Of a DNA stretch of 64,000 nucleotides, positions 34,801 to 47,141 are shown one piece after another. The translations under genes were made by a program, and so were the position numbers. Below the pieces are notes generated by a model. That model made no database searches and was not told where the DNA came from. It was given only the letters and a program-made list of their open reading frames with translations. The first letter of the stretch is position 1. Each line of letters begins with the position of its first letter. The stretch is from NCBI GenBank assembly GCA_954871525.1, contig OX940865.1:24722420-24786419 (forward strand), given 5' to 3'. This stretch comes from Parietaria judaica (taxonomy: Eukaryota; Streptophyta; Magnoliopsida; Rosales; Urticaceae).

Positions 34801-37258
34801 GAACAGGATCTCGTTTTTGGAGATGCTGGAGCCAAAGAAGTCATCAATTTTCTGAGGACAAAGCAGGTGACATATATTGAGCATGAATATACACTAGCTT
34901 GTTGATACCATAAATAGAAACTAAACATTGAAAATCTATTCATTTATACAGAACACGAGCCCAGAAAATAAGCTACGGCTACTAATGATCTATGCGTCCG
35001 TGTACCCCGAGAAGTTTGAAGGCGACAAAGCCTCCATGTTAATGCAGGTACGTGCAAGTCGGTGTACCCTTCCATGTACAGAGATTATTTATGTTTTTTT
35101 TTTTTTTTTTTTTTTCATAATTAGTAGTATAAGAGGTACATCACAATAACTTAGGATTATGAATTCTAATCCTATACATCTGATCGTATTCACAGACGTC
35201 TAGTTAGGCTTCTGTGCTTTTTACATTGATTGTGTGCTCAGTTCAAACGACGTCATCACGAGAGTTTTGTTCTAGCTCTTAGACCGGTATTTTCGTTTTT
35301 TGATTTAGTTATTAGCTATAATTCTCAGTAATCCATCATTTGGTGAATTTCCTGTTTGTTGCTATTCAACTCTTGCAAATTCGTTACTTTTTGTTGATAA
35401 CTTCCACTTGATTCTGTCTGACTCATACTTAGTGTTTTCTTATCAGTTAGCCAAACTGTCGCGGGAAGACATGAAGGTCATCAGCAATATGCGGCTTCTC
35501 GGTGGATCACCGAAAAAGAAAGCATCAAATGGCTTCTCACTCAAATTCGATGCGCATAAGGTGAGAGCTTAGTATTCTTTACAAGAGAAGAAGATCACAA
35601 GTCCTGCTAGTTACACATTTGTTTAACTCCAAAACCAGAAAAATCCAGCAGCAAGAAAGGATCGCAGCGGCGAGGAAGAAACGTGGCAACTCTTCAGATT
35701 CTATCCCATGATAGAGGTAACATAATCATAATTCTAGGAATTTTTTACTTACTTTCCGCTGTGTTTGACTAGTTTTAACCCACTTTTTTCTGAATATTTC
35801 ATAGGAACTGATTGAAAATCTTTGCAAAGATGAACTACCGAAGAGTGAATACTCATGTATAAACGAGCCTGCCGCAATTGTTAGGCAAGTGAGCGGAGAC
35901 GGCACTAGAAGCTTACCAGCTCCGGCGAGTCAATCCAACGGTCCACATTCGATGAGATCAAGACGGACTGCCAATTGGGCAAAATCACGTCATTCTGCTG
36001 ATGAAACTACAACGTAAGTAAAAAATAGTAGATTTATTGTGAAACTATAAATCGGGTATGTGCGTGAATGGTTCCTCATTAAATAAATAAAAAAAAGATG
36101 AGCACGAATAGTCCCTTGTAATTTTGGTGCGACGATTGTCCTTCACCGTTAAATAAATTTTGACCGATCGATGTCACTCAAATTATTACAAAAAATATAT
36201 ATATAATTAAGTTTCGGTTCATTTTTCCATCAACTTTAAGGTAAATGACTAATGTCGCACCAAAATCGTAATGAAAGGATCATTTCCGCTTTTTTTCTTT
36301 CTTTCTTTCATTCAGAAGACCGTCCATGCATATACCCCTAAATAATACAGGGATAATTGGAGCAAATAACTCAAAATAATAATGGAATAGTGATGGTCTA
36401 TTCATAATATTATAGTTGACCTTTTTATGAATATTTCAGTTCATTGAGCTGAATTTTTTACGTTATTTTGCGAAATCTTAATTTTGAGTGTCTTATCTGT
36501 TGACCATCTCATGCTTTGCTACCACCCACAGCGACTCGATTTTGAAGAGCGCGTCGACAGATTTCAAGAAAATGGGGCGGCGAATCTTCGTGTTCATCGT
36601 TGGAGGGGCAACTCGGTCCGAGGTAATGAATTTTATCTGTCTTCTGTGTTTTGTTTCTCAGATTTTGCAGTTTAATATCCTTGAGTGACTCGTCGCTTTA
36701 TCATCAGCTTCGCGTGTGTCACAAGCTTACTACGAAGTTCAAGAGGGAAGTGATATTGGGCTCTTCCAGTTTCGACGATCCTCCTCAGTACATCACGGTA
36801 AGTTAGAGCTTCCTCTTCGTCGCGGATCGGGCCAAGCAAGATACCCTGCCTCCGATCTCATTAATCACACCTTACAACGATCAGCTGAAACCGAGAACGG
36901 TTAAAAAAATTCTTCGAATAACAATTTCTTGTATCACAATCTATCTCAGATCTTATTTTTTTCTTCTCTTTTACACGAAGCAGGAGTAAAATGAGAAATT
37001 ACAATATAACGACCGATAGATTTTGAGTTAACAATATTTATATCATCGTTTAAGTCGGGTTACACACTTAAGCTATAAGAAAACTGAAGGCAAACAAATC
37101 GCGACTTAACTAATTTTTTAACCGGAATTCAAACGATGATATTGCACTTATGATAGAAGAGATGTTATAACTGTCACATATACCCTTCTCTTTGTTTGCA
37201 GAAACTGAAGCTTCTATTAGACGTCAACCAACCGTCACTCAACGGCCTCGGAATCTGA
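31847..37258 (+). CDS. KEU: SNARE-interacting Sec1/Munc18 protein KEULE/SEC1 family
   Basis: Twenty-one exons: 31847-31925, 32014-32069, 32153-32234, 32412-32490, 32654-32704, 32798-32894, 32981-33013, 33190-33315, 33538-33729, 33816-33899, 34173-34271, 34340-34416, 34491-34587, 34741-34866, 34952-35047, 35447-35560, 35639-35716, 35805-36013, 36532-36622, 36708-36797 and 37202-37258, giving 670 residues (KEULE-type proteins are about 665). Sec1/Munc18 proteins bind syntaxins and drive SNARE assembly; KEULE works with KNOLLE in cell-plate fusion at cytokinesis. Diagnostic blocks: [62 protein letters not shown]-type loop replaced by [35 protein letters not shown] and [15 protein letters not shown]. 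Exon 2 (read as [16 protein letters not shown]) has the weakest acceptor. Paralogues SEC1A/SEC1B are alternatives to KEULE itself. Confidence 0.95.
36100..36292. mobile_element. MITE in intron 18 of KEULE
   Basis: GTCCCTTGTAATTTTGGTGC with GACGATTGTCC at about 36111-36140 pairs with the reverse complement of AATGTCGCACCAAAATCGTA and ATGAAAGGATCATTTC at about 36251-36288. The arms are 40-45 bp and imperfect; the outer limits are approximate. Exon joins 18/19 are unaffected. Confidence 0.65.
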
Positions 37259-38159
37259 AATATGCCCGCACACTGAGCTTGCTGAGATCTCTGACGTTTC
37301 CAAGATCTCAGAATCTTCGAGTCACGCCTCGCTATTGTATCCATTATATATGTTAGGACATAATTCATTGATTTTTTATTGGAACGAATTGAACCAATTC
37401 GATTGTTAAATATCATCAAGGAAGTTAGTTATTGTTAATGTAATAGTAGTAAGTTGTTTGTTATGTAATAGTACCAAGATCCAACCACCGAAATGGACGA
37501 GTTGGTTGCTGGTCAAACTTTTTTAAATAGTTAATTGGATACACAAATGAGTAATCAAAGCTAATAATTGTTCGTGTTTATTAGATTTTACATATTAACT
37601 AATAATCAACCGGTATTAAGAATAAATATTAAATATTTATATACATACTTTTCAAATAAAATTTTAATTTTGAAACTTTTTTTTTCCGGTCAATCAACTT
37701 GCACTACCACGGGAACCGAAACCAAATTCTAGAATTATGTTGGCAATATCCTTGCTATGTAGTATGTAGTAAAAGTACCTTCAATGCACAAGAAATGCAC
37801 ACATCATCATCTTTGCCTAAAGGCTAAAGGCCTAAATATGTATGTTCAATTACTTTGAATTTAGATTTGGAGATTGCTACTTATGTACTACCAATATTAT
37901 TATTTTCTTTGTATTTGTTTTATGTGGAAATGTGTACTATTAATTTTCATTCATTTCTATTTGCTTTATGTAGGACTTTTTATGTTTGAGCATGACATGA
38001 AATTTACATTTGTTTGAGTGTGACATGATTTTATTTTAGTATCTACATATGTGAGAGTAAGACTACATTTTTATTTACTTATGTTTGAGTACAACATGAT
38101 TTTATTTTTGGTATTTTTTAGTATTATGAACAATACATATATATATATATTAATGAGGT

Positions 38160-38345
38160 GCCACTATCGGCCAAGGTTACAAATGCACTATCGCATTACT
38201 AGATATATTCAGTGTAAGAACATGTTGTACTATTGGCCAAGTTTACATATGTAAAAGGGACACTCATTTGAGTCACATAGAGATCGAACCCGTGACCTCT
38301 TGAATAGAGGTGTAGTGGAGTTACCACTAGGCCAAACTTACTTGG
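38160..38345 (-). mobile_element. tRNA-derived SINE
   Basis: On the minus strand an A-box-like TTGGCCTAGTGGTAAC (about 38321-38336) is followed about 40 nt later by a B-box GGTTCGATCTC (38282-38292) in CACGGGTTCGATCTC. This is the pol III internal promoter arrangement of plant SINEs; the intervening text does not fold as a complete tRNA. The 3' limit near the AT-rich run at about 38140-38160 is approximate. Confidence 0.65.
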
Positions 38346-39194
38346 TTTACACTATATATAAACTTGGTAAATACATTTTTAATAATATTTTAGTAATTTT
38401 TTATCGATAATCCCCGATAAGAGTTGATGATAATCCATCGATAAATTTCAGTAACGATAAGCTACAATTTTAATAGTTTTTTTTATCGATAATCCTCGAA
38501 AATGATAATCGATTTATCGGCAAAAACGACATTTTTAACCTTGGTGTGTACAATGTAAATTATGCGTTTATATTTGCAGCAATATCTCTACAATTCTTTT
38601 ATCAAATAAATATATATATATATGTTATATATGTAGGATAAAAAAATATATAATACAATAAAGCATAAAACCAAACATCACTGCTTCGAATAAATTAGTC
38701 TCCATCTCATCGTTTATTGTCTCTGAATTAACTTATGTCTTATGTAAAACTTGTAATCCGTATCAAATGGTTCCATTTTATCTTAAATGCAAAATTAGTG
38801 CCCCTGAGGCCTATCACACTATTTTTTCTCGCATATTCGCAGGTAAAACTTTTACTCACTAAAATCGTAATTTATAATGATACGATTGATACGAAGAACT
38901 TTGAAATTTATTCATTTATGTTGTTTATTTTTTACTTAAATAAAATTATCGAATATATATATATATGTATTTATTTATAATATATTCGCAACGTAACAAC
39001 AACCAACACAATTAATCACAAACATTAGGGATCAAATTATATTGTATATGTATACACTTAATTTTTGCATTTCCGTAGAATTAAATAAAAAACTTATCGA
39101 AAGGTACTATAGTATAGACTATAGTGAGTTTATCCTTATATCAAGTTTGTTGCTCATAGAAGTGAAAACCATATTTGAGAAAATAGGGCAAATA

Positions 39195-39625
39195 GTCAAA
39201 TAGTCAAACTTCAAACTCTAATTAGTTAAATAGTCAATGTTTTAATTAATATTACCAAATAGCCAATTAACCACGTTAATAAATCACGAAAGACCGGATT
39301 ACCCTTGTATTATCGTGGTTAATTTGTTAAAAAAATATTCTTTAAAAAAAATATATTTTTTGTTAAAATTTAATCACGATTTTTTATTTTTAAACAAATT
39401 AACTTCGTTAATACACGTTAAAAGGGTTATTATAGGTATAAAATATGTTATTATACAAGTAAATATTCTTATTTAAAAAAAAATTAACTTAGTTAATACA
39501 CGTTAATATGTTAAAAGGGTATTATAAGTATAAAATATGTTATTAAATAACTGTTTGGCTATTTTGTAAAGAAAAAAAAAGTTGACTATTTAACTAATTA
39601 AATGTTTCATGTTGACTAGCTCTTC
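39195..39625. mobile_element. MITE-like element with inverted ends and internal direct repeats
   Basis: AATTAGTTAAATAGTCAA near 39220-39237 pairs with TTGACTATTTAACTAATT near 39582-39599. Inside, AAATTAAC-TTNGTTAATACACG followed by AAAAGGGTTATTATAGGTAT and AAAATATGTTATTA occurs twice, at about 39399 and 39482. It lies about 200 bp upstream of the TBL2-like gene. Confidence 0.6.
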
Positions 39626-39828
39626 TAAAAAAAAATTAAGAGTGAACTATTTCATAAAGAAATTCATAAACTATTTACACGTAGTTTATAAGTTAAAAAA
39701 CATAACGAAATATTAAATAAATATTTTATTATTTATCTTATTAACTCTAACATGTCTCTTCGGTTGCATAGACACGAGTCACGAGTCACGACCAATCTCT
39801 CTCTCTCTCTCTCTCTGGCGATCTTCCC

Positions 39829-42800
39829 ATGGATCAGGCACTGGTGATTCCGGCGATCTCGATCGTTCTCGGAGCTCTCATCGCCATAGCTTTCTTCGGA
39901 AGCTACCTCCTCAAGCGCCGATCCGAAATCCACTCCATTTCCAAGCCGGAGCTCCAGCCCGATCACAAGAAGCGACCTTCCAAGCCTCACCACTCCGCTG
40001 CTTCCAAGAAGCCTCACTCCAGGCCTCACTCCACTGCTTCCGATAAGGTGCATTTCCTCTCTGTTTGGTTCCCGAGAAAACTAAGCATCGCTACTGATTA
40101 GGTTTAGTCTAATTTGCTCTTCGATTCGGATTTCGCAGGATCATGGAAAGAAACACCATCCTTTGGATGTGAACACTTTGAAAGGTCACGGAGATTCGGT
40201 CACTGGGTTGTGCTTCTCGTCCGATGCTCGAAATCTCGTCACAGGTAATGGCGATTAATGGAAGTACTTGGTTGTTGTTTCTATGTTGCTTATGTTTCAT
40301 TGATTTGTATGCAAACAGCTTGTGATGATGGGATTATCAGAATCTTCAAGTTGGAAGATCCATCAAGCAAAAGTTTCAAGTACGAATTTCGCGTCAACAT
40401 CTTCTTCGAATTCCATCCAATTTTGCATCAACCCTATTCTTTTCCCTTCTTTTTACAGGTTTTTGAGAATCAATTTGCCTGTGGGAAGTCATCCCGTGGG
40501 CGTTGCGTTTTCCGACGCGTCCTCCGTCGTCGTGGCTACACAGGCACTGGCCGGCACGGCTTCTCTGTACATGTATGCAGAAGAAATACCGAAAAACACC
40601 GACGGGTCAAAGCAGCAAAGCAAGCTTCCTCTACCGGAGCTGAAGTGGGATCGTCACAAGGTTCATGACAAAAATGGTATCATCACGCTGTTTGGGACCG
40701 CTGCCACGTATGGCAGTGCCGATGGGAGTACAATCATTGCTTCTTGCTCCGAAAGTATGTGTTCTCTTAAGTCTTGCATTAATATTCTGTTCTCGTAATT
40801 TAATATTCATCGGATTGTTCTAGGTTCTCTCCCTGTTTTAGAATCTATCTATTGATTAGGTAAGTTTTGTACTTAGATCTTAAAAATGAAGAAATGAAAT
40901 GGAATGAAGCATCTGAAGATTTATTATCGTTGGTGTTTATAATCGCATATTCATTTGAACGAGAAAGGAGAAAAGATAACGGCGTATTAATGCGTATAAA
41001 ACCAGAAATGAGTCAGAGAAAGAAATAAAAACCTTGTAACCGTCGAGTATGTAATCTGAGATTCCTCTTTGAGTAGTTATATACAATCAGGGAAATCTAA
41101 TAATTGGAGGACATTGATGAACGAGGCTCTCGTTTAAAATATTAACTACTTTCCAGTGGAAAAAACTATTGATGATGTAGTGATATATTTATATTCTTTG
41201 TCTCTCTTATATAGATGTAATTTTGGACCTCTTAAACATTTAGATACTCCTGCATTAAATTTTGTTTTCTAATTTGTATTACACGCGTATGCATAAAAAT
41301 CATTTTGTAAAAAATTTATCTCGAACCTCAGTTTTGTGTTGTTTTATGTTGTCTGATTCATATGTGTCTCAGGTACTGACATCATATTATGGCATGGTAA
41401 AACCGGAAAGGTGGTGGGGCATGTTGACACCAACCAGTTGAAAAACAACATGGCTACTATATCACCAAATGGGCGGTTCATTGCAGCGGCGGCTTTTACT
41501 GCAGATGTGAAGGTAAAATATGAAATAAGAAAGCATTCCATGTTCAAGAGTAATCAGCTGGATAAGATTTTTACCCGGATAAGATTTGCATTTTGTCACC
41601 AGGGTTTCAGAAAGAGGCTTTTTTTTCTTCTTATTTTTTCTAAATGCTTTCTTCTCTTACCTGTAAGTTTTTTGCTGACAGGTTTGGGAGATCACGTATT
41701 CAAAGGATGGTTCGGTCAAGGAGGTTTCAAAAGTTATGCAACTGAAAGGGCATAAGGTTTAAACATCTTTGTTTTAACTCAGAGAAATTTTCATTCTTAT
41801 TCTATATGTTGCTAATTCCCGCTTCATTTTGTTGTTGTTTAGAGTGCTGTGACTTGGTTATGCTTCGCTCCAAACTCGGAGCAAATGATCACAGCATCAA
41901 AAGATGGATCAATAAGAATTTGGAATATAAACGGTCCGTCTCCATTCCATTACTACATTGTACTATTCTGATTTCTTGAATATTTATTTGGAATTCTGAG
42001 TTTCATTTTATATTGTGTTTGGTTGAAGTTCGGTATCATATGGACGAGGATCCAAAAGCTCTGAAGGTCTTCCCAATCCCGCTTCATGATTCGAATGGTT
42101 CTACTTTGCATTATGATCGCCTTAGTGTCTCTCCTGATGGAAGGATCCTCGCAGCAACCCATGGCTCAACGTTGCAGTGGCTATCTGTTGAAACCGGCAA
42201 AGTTCTCGACACAGCCGAGAAGGCTCACGATGGTATTTATCTATATATATATATATATATATATACACAATATATCTAAAGCAATATAATAGAATTTGAC
42301 ACGCCTTTCTAACTCAGTCGGCAATAAACTCTTCTTTCTGAGTCGTCACTACGTTTTTATTGTGCAGGTGACATCACTTCGATTTCTTGGGCACCCAAGA
42401 GCATACCAATGGGTTAGGCACTTGATCATTTATTTTTATTTTTATTTTACAAATTGAATATTTAACTGTAATTCTTTCCAATATTTACCAAATTACCTGC
42501 AATATTTAACTGGATATCTGATAGGACCCGGAATAGAAATCCAAGAGCAACGGTGACACTTTATTACTAAACGTAGCCCCTGTCTATAATTTGAGAATTA
42601 GACCGTGAAATTCCACTAATTAAATCTAAATGAAAACTCTAATTAAGGCCGAGGCACCTCTTTAAATAGTAACTCCAATCCCATATTTATTGTAAAATAC
42701 CTATAATTACCCCATACCAATAGATAATTTAAAACCAATATCGCGATTTTGGTTCAAGGACCATAATCTAATGCTTAATTTATGTGCAAGTCCTCTCACT

Positions 42801-42914
42801 CTGTCAGTTCCATTTTTTTATCCTACAGGAAGCACACAAGTCTTGCTTTTAGCAACGGCTAGCACCGATAAAAAAGTGAAGCTGTGGACCGCTCCGTCAG
42901 TGGCGTCATCGTAA
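39829..42914 (+). CDS. Membrane-anchored WD40 protein, transducin beta-like 2 (TBL2) type
   Basis: Ten exons: 39829-40047, 40139-40244, 40319-40379, 40459-40754, 41373-41512, 41682-41756, 41843-41933, 42029-42232, 42368-42412 and 42829-42914, giving 440 residues. The start ATG 39829 is followed by a single hydrophobic helix (about residues 7-28, IPAISIVLGALIAIAFFGSY) and a basic, Ser/His/Pro-rich linker to about residue 75. WD repeats follow, seen in LKGHGDSVTGLCFSSDARNL with IIRIFKL, GRFIAAAAFTADVKVWEI, LKGHKSAVTWLCFAPNSEQM with GSIRIWNI, and DITSISWAPK with TDKKVKLW. This layout matches the TBL2-like proteins, which in animals sit in the ER membrane. The plant role is unknown to me. The intron after exon 8 begins in an AT microsatellite; intron 9 contains fragmentary repeat sequence. 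Confidence 0.9.
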
Positions 42915-44103
42915 TCCAGCAATAAGTTGACTCAGCTAGAATCCCGACACCGAAGAGCGCTCAGTCGTTGACTTTATTGCTAACCTTATGCCGAGGATTA
43001 GGCTTCAGAGAGGTGGAGTTGCAATCTCTTTGCCTCCTCGATTCAAACCGGAGTTTTGCCTTCTCTAGTCGAAACAAAAGAGAGAAAATAATCGTTTGTG
43101 TCTGAACTTCTCGAGAGTTTGCGACGATAAATTTTGGCGACTCGTTTTATACGTAGTTGGAGAATCCAAAAGGGTTGGTTTTAATTATAATGGCTTTGAA
43201 ACTGAGCTGAGTGTACTCGGTAATACTGTGAATTACCGTGTTTTTAACGTAAAAATTATGCATTATTTACCATAAACAAAGTTTTTTGTTGTTTGTTTTT
43301 TAGTTTTACTATATCGTTTGAACTGTCGTCAAGCTTTTGTGCGAATTGGGATAGAGATGATTGATACAAATGCCTATGCAAATCATTATTGTTGGGGGGG
43401 TCCCAACCAAACATTCTTGCGGCATAAATACTCGTGAAGTAGTGTTTTTGAGCGACGTTATCCAGTTGATATTTCATTACTTGAACTTGGAACTGAAGAT
43501 GAATTGAATTTTAAATATCGTAATCACAAAGATCTATACTTTTATGATTATTATTATCGTCATGATCTTATTGCTTCATCAAGATATAAATCTGTACATT
43601 GATCTCAACTGGACGAGCGATGCACATCGCGTTTCATTGGCTGAAATCCTGACAAATTCAAGAAAAAATTCAGCTTGTAACCTTTGTTGCACTTTAGTAA
43701 GCGAGTCTAAATTTAAGGAATTTAATTTCTTAAATTACAATTCTCGGGTATTTTCATTATGAAAATTTGAATTCAAATTTAAGAGTAATGTACTTCCGCT
43801 GCAATGTTTTAAATTTAATAATTAATTCGGATAAATAAAACATTTAAAATAATTTATAAATATAATTAAAAAAGCATAATCAATTATATAAATAACAAAA
43901 TTTACAAAGACTGAAGAAAAAGTAAAAAGTAGATATATGAAAAGTATTACATTATATTTGATTCAACTCTTCATTTTTATCATCCCATACCATAGAAGTA
44001 TCAATTATGTGGTTTATTGCTATAATAATTCGTTGCACATAATAAGTAGATAACAATTAAATAGTTATGAGAATCAAGAGTAGACTTTTTGGCATTACCT
44101 TCT
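42915..44103. other. Convergent 3' flanks of the TBL2-like gene and SMO1
   Basis: The probable 3'-UTR of the WD40 gene runs to about 43200. The remaining AT-rich DNA holds no ORF or repeat that I can support. Confidence 0.5.
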
Positions 44104-46943
44104 TTAGGGTTTGCTTTGCTTGTGGTATCTGTAGCCCTGAATAACAAAACAACACACTAGTAAATTCCTTTTTTTTCAACTTTATAATCTAAATAAGTGG
44201 GGATATATAATATACGTAAGCAATTTACAGTAATAACCTTGTTGGTTCCATAGATGTAATCACAGTATGTGAAGACAGAGGAGAAGTTGCTGTGGGTTTT
44301 CTGTCCCACAAAGTGATGATAGTCATGATAAGTTGCTCCTCCGTAGAAGGGGATGCATTTTGTGGGGTTCCATGGAAAATCGTATCTGCATCCTCGCATA
44401 TTATCCTCTACCAATTAGCTTAATTTATCACCAAAATGATTCATAATCTATTGTCAATTCTGATCGATCGAGTATATACTTATAATAAATAAAGATATAT
44501 GTATATACTTAGAGGCCATTTTCTATTAAAAAAATATAGGCCATTTCAATTGATCTTTGGAGAGAGAAAGAAAGAAAGAAAAAAGACAAAATAGTTGCAT
44601 TACGGGTCGAGGAATAATTAATATATAAGTATAAGGACACGTGATTTATCCGAATATTTTTATTTTTATTTATCTTAAAATTTCATGATTTGAAGTATAT
44701 ATTCCTAGGGTACAATATTCACGAGTAGCGTCTATAAAAATAAACAGTTTGAATGATATATATATATATATATGATACTTACAACATAGAATAAAAATTT
44801 AATATTATAATTTCATTTTTTATTTGACATTGATTAAGTACTTGATATTACGATATACGAGAGCACCGTTGGTTTCTTGAGTGTTTATAAGACACATTTA
44901 TCGTAACAATTTGGGTAAATTGCGGCAATAATGCACAACCTTTGGTCTACAGTGACATTTGGTCCCCAATCTTTTAAAGTGTTGGCAAAAGTGCACAACG
45001 TATGTTGACCGTGAAATTCGTTGGTCCTTTTGTTAATGATGTTAACTTGTGATGATGTGGCATCATGTTATTACCTAATTGGACATGAGGTGCCAAGTAT
45101 AACATTAATTAACATAACCTAATAGGGTAAATTGCGGTATATACCGCATTTTAGGTTATGTTAATTAATGTTAAACGTGTCATTTCCTGCCCAAATGACT
45201 ATCCATTTAACAATAATACGATGCTGCATCACCACAGTTAATGTCCTTACCAGAAGGACTAACGAATTTCACAGTCAGCATACGTCGGTGCATTTTTGCC
45301 AACACTTTAAAAGGTTGGGGACCTAAAACCCCTGTTGACCAGAGGTTGTGCATTATTGCCGCAATTTATCCTAACAATTTAGACGTGTAAAAGATCGGAA
45401 GCTGACCCGCTGTGCGTGTCGATAGCTTCGAGGTGGCGGAGAATGAACCAGAGCCAGTAGGTGAGCATGTGGCAGGGGACGAGCATTGGGCCCACAAAGG
45501 AGGCCGAGCCCAGAATCAGGAGCTCGGCCCAATGGGCGTGAGAGGCAGCGAGCCCAAAAGGAGCAGTGTACTCGTGGTGGACCCTATGGATCTTATCGTA
45601 CGCCCACTCGCAGTGGAGCATTCGGTGAAGCCAATAGTGTGCAAAATCCTCTATCACGAAATAGACCCATAACTGAAGCAACATCTCGCTCCACTCGGGC
45701 AGGGGCAAACTAGTCCGAATTTCCGGCCACTTAAAAATATAAAAAAATAATAAATCCTTAAAATTATAAAAAAAAAATATTAATGATGGCAAATGTATTC
45801 AAATTATACATAATTAAATCAATATAGACAAAAAAAATTTACTGACTAACGAGTCTAAGTTTTACTTTATTGCGGCTTTAGTGTACTCAAGTTTAATATT
45901 ATTACGGTTTGAATATACTCAAATCTCAAATAAAAGATCCTCCGAAAATATAATTTTTATTACTTTAATTTTGAAAATATATATATATATATATGAGAAG
46001 AAAAAGTTCAAATAATGTTTCTAATTAAAATGGATTTTTTTAAAACAAAAATACATATTTATTTAGGAAATTTCTGTTAATTCACCAGATAATAAGTTTT
46101 AAGTATATATATATATAAATTATAAAAAGAAATGTTTTCTTTTTCTTTTTCATTTAGCCGATCCCCATGAAAATTATAAAGACGCCATTATTGCTATTTT
46201 TGGGACGAATGGACCAAATCCGCTCATCTTTTAAAAAGAGCCGGCCAATAACACAATAATTAAGATATTTTTATATGATCCTAATTACATGATAAAAATA
46301 AACTTTGTACGTATTTCAAATGGATCTAATGACGGAACTAGTGGTAACCCAACACGTGCACGTGCTCATCCTCAGTTTTTTAAATATTATAAATATTGTC
46401 ATTATCCAATGATAGTATACGAGTTACAAATGTCTCTATAGTCTTCTCTACGATTTTAAGATTAAAAGACGTTGATAATCGGTTTTAGTTTTTCTCTTTC
46501 ATTTTTACTTAAGAGATGATAGAACATAATAATTAGTGTCTTCTCTAAACTAAACACTTGGCTCCATCACTACTAGTGAATGGATCCAAATATTGTCATT
46601 AAAACACCTTGAATGTGGGAGCTGAAGAGAGCAGTTGAAGAGGGCCAACAGAGAAAGCAAAGTTCCACATGACAGCTTTGTAGCACTTGAACATGTCCGA
46701 GAACGACCTCTTGAAGCTTGGTTGAATCTTATACTTCTGTGTCTTCTTCTTCGGGAGACAGAGCTCGATCACAACGTATGGCAAAGGAAGAATGGTGTAG
46801 AAGAGGAGGAGGAAGAGAGTGTTGTGGCAGTGAAGCACGTAATCGGGCTTTCGAGCCGAGTATTTCAGCCACAGCTTCTCAGCGACGGTGAGACCTCTCC
46901 CGAGAGCTTTCTCGGCGTCTTGAAGGCTGTGATAGGGCAACAT
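44104..46943 (-). CDS. SMO1: Sterol C4-methyl oxidase, SMO1 type (4,4-dimethylsterol 4alpha-methyl oxidase)
   Basis: Minus-strand exons 46943-46608, 45729-45407, 44385-44238 and 44136-44104 give 279 residues. SMO1 enzymes are ER-membrane di-iron oxidases that oxidise the first C4-methyl group of 4,4-dimethyl cyclopropyl sterols in phytosterol synthesis. The three histidine clusters of the fatty-acid-hydroxylase superfamily are complete: H143-YWL-H147, H160-RV-H163-H164 and H240-DY-H243-H244. Other family blocks are LGRGLTVAEKLWLKYSA, YKIQPSFKRSFSDMFKCYKA, LPLPEWSEMLLQLWVYF, IETHSG-like IDTHSGYDFPWNPTK and SNFSSVFTYCDYIYGTNKGY. The C-terminus after GYRYHKQSKP is shorter than in many SMO1 proteins, which usually have a lysine-rich tail; the tail contains KQSKP only. 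Intron 2 carries a 459-bp MITE close to its donor. SMO1 is preferred over SMO2 from the LGR...SDMFKCYK blocks. Confidence 0.93.
44904..45380. mobile_element. Mutator-type foldback MITE, 459 bp, in SMO1 intron 2
   Basis: Element 44913-45371 is one large inverted repeat. GGGTAAATTGCGGCAATAAT at the left pairs with ATTATTGCCGCAATTTATCC at the right, and pairing continues through TGCACAACC, TTGGTCCCCAATCTTTTAAA, GTGTTGGCAAAAGTGCA and further, to a palindromic centre GCGGTATATACCGC near 45140. Perfect 9-bp direct repeats TAACAATTT at 44904-44912 and 45372-45380 are the target-site duplication. Nine base pairs is the Mutator-superfamily signature. Its right edge is only about 27 bp from the exon 2 boundary at 45407. 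Confidence 0.95.
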
Positions 46944-47141
46944 GTTTTAGGGTTTGAGATAATTGATGAGAAGATAGGGTTTCTTGTTACTTTGAAAAAA
47001 TGATGATCAAAGATATTTTATAGTGTTATGATTAATGTTGTACGGGAGTTTGTCTAACAACTCAGTTTCAGAGTCTGTCTAACAAATTCGAGAAGAATTT
47101 TCTAGTAAATAATTATTTGTTGAAATTGTTAAATATATATA
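46944..47141 (-). promoter_or_regulatory. SMO1 leader and proximal promoter
   Basis: Upstream of the SMO1 start codon on the minus strand. AT-rich, with no recognised operator. The Emigrant-like MITE begins about 200 bp upstream of the start codon. Confidence 0.4.

Larger units (their letters stand above)
37259..39828. other. Intergenic, KEULE 3' flank to TBL2-like promoter
   Basis: AT-rich. It contains a SINE (about 38160-38345), a dispersed-repeat relative of the segment at 11.9 kb (about 38390-38545, TTATCGATAATC words), and a long inverted-repeat element at about 39195-39625; the SINE and the inverted-repeat element have their own entries. A (CT)n tract at about 39797-39816 lies in the leader of the next gene. 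I see no further gene. Confidence 0.55.

Noticed and set aside
45412..45713. Plus-strand ORFs opposite SMO1 exon 2
   Set aside because: Antisense shadows of the histidine-rich coding exon.
46635..47003. 122-codon plus-strand ORF opposite SMO1 exon 1
   Set aside because: Antisense shadow; no family resemblance.
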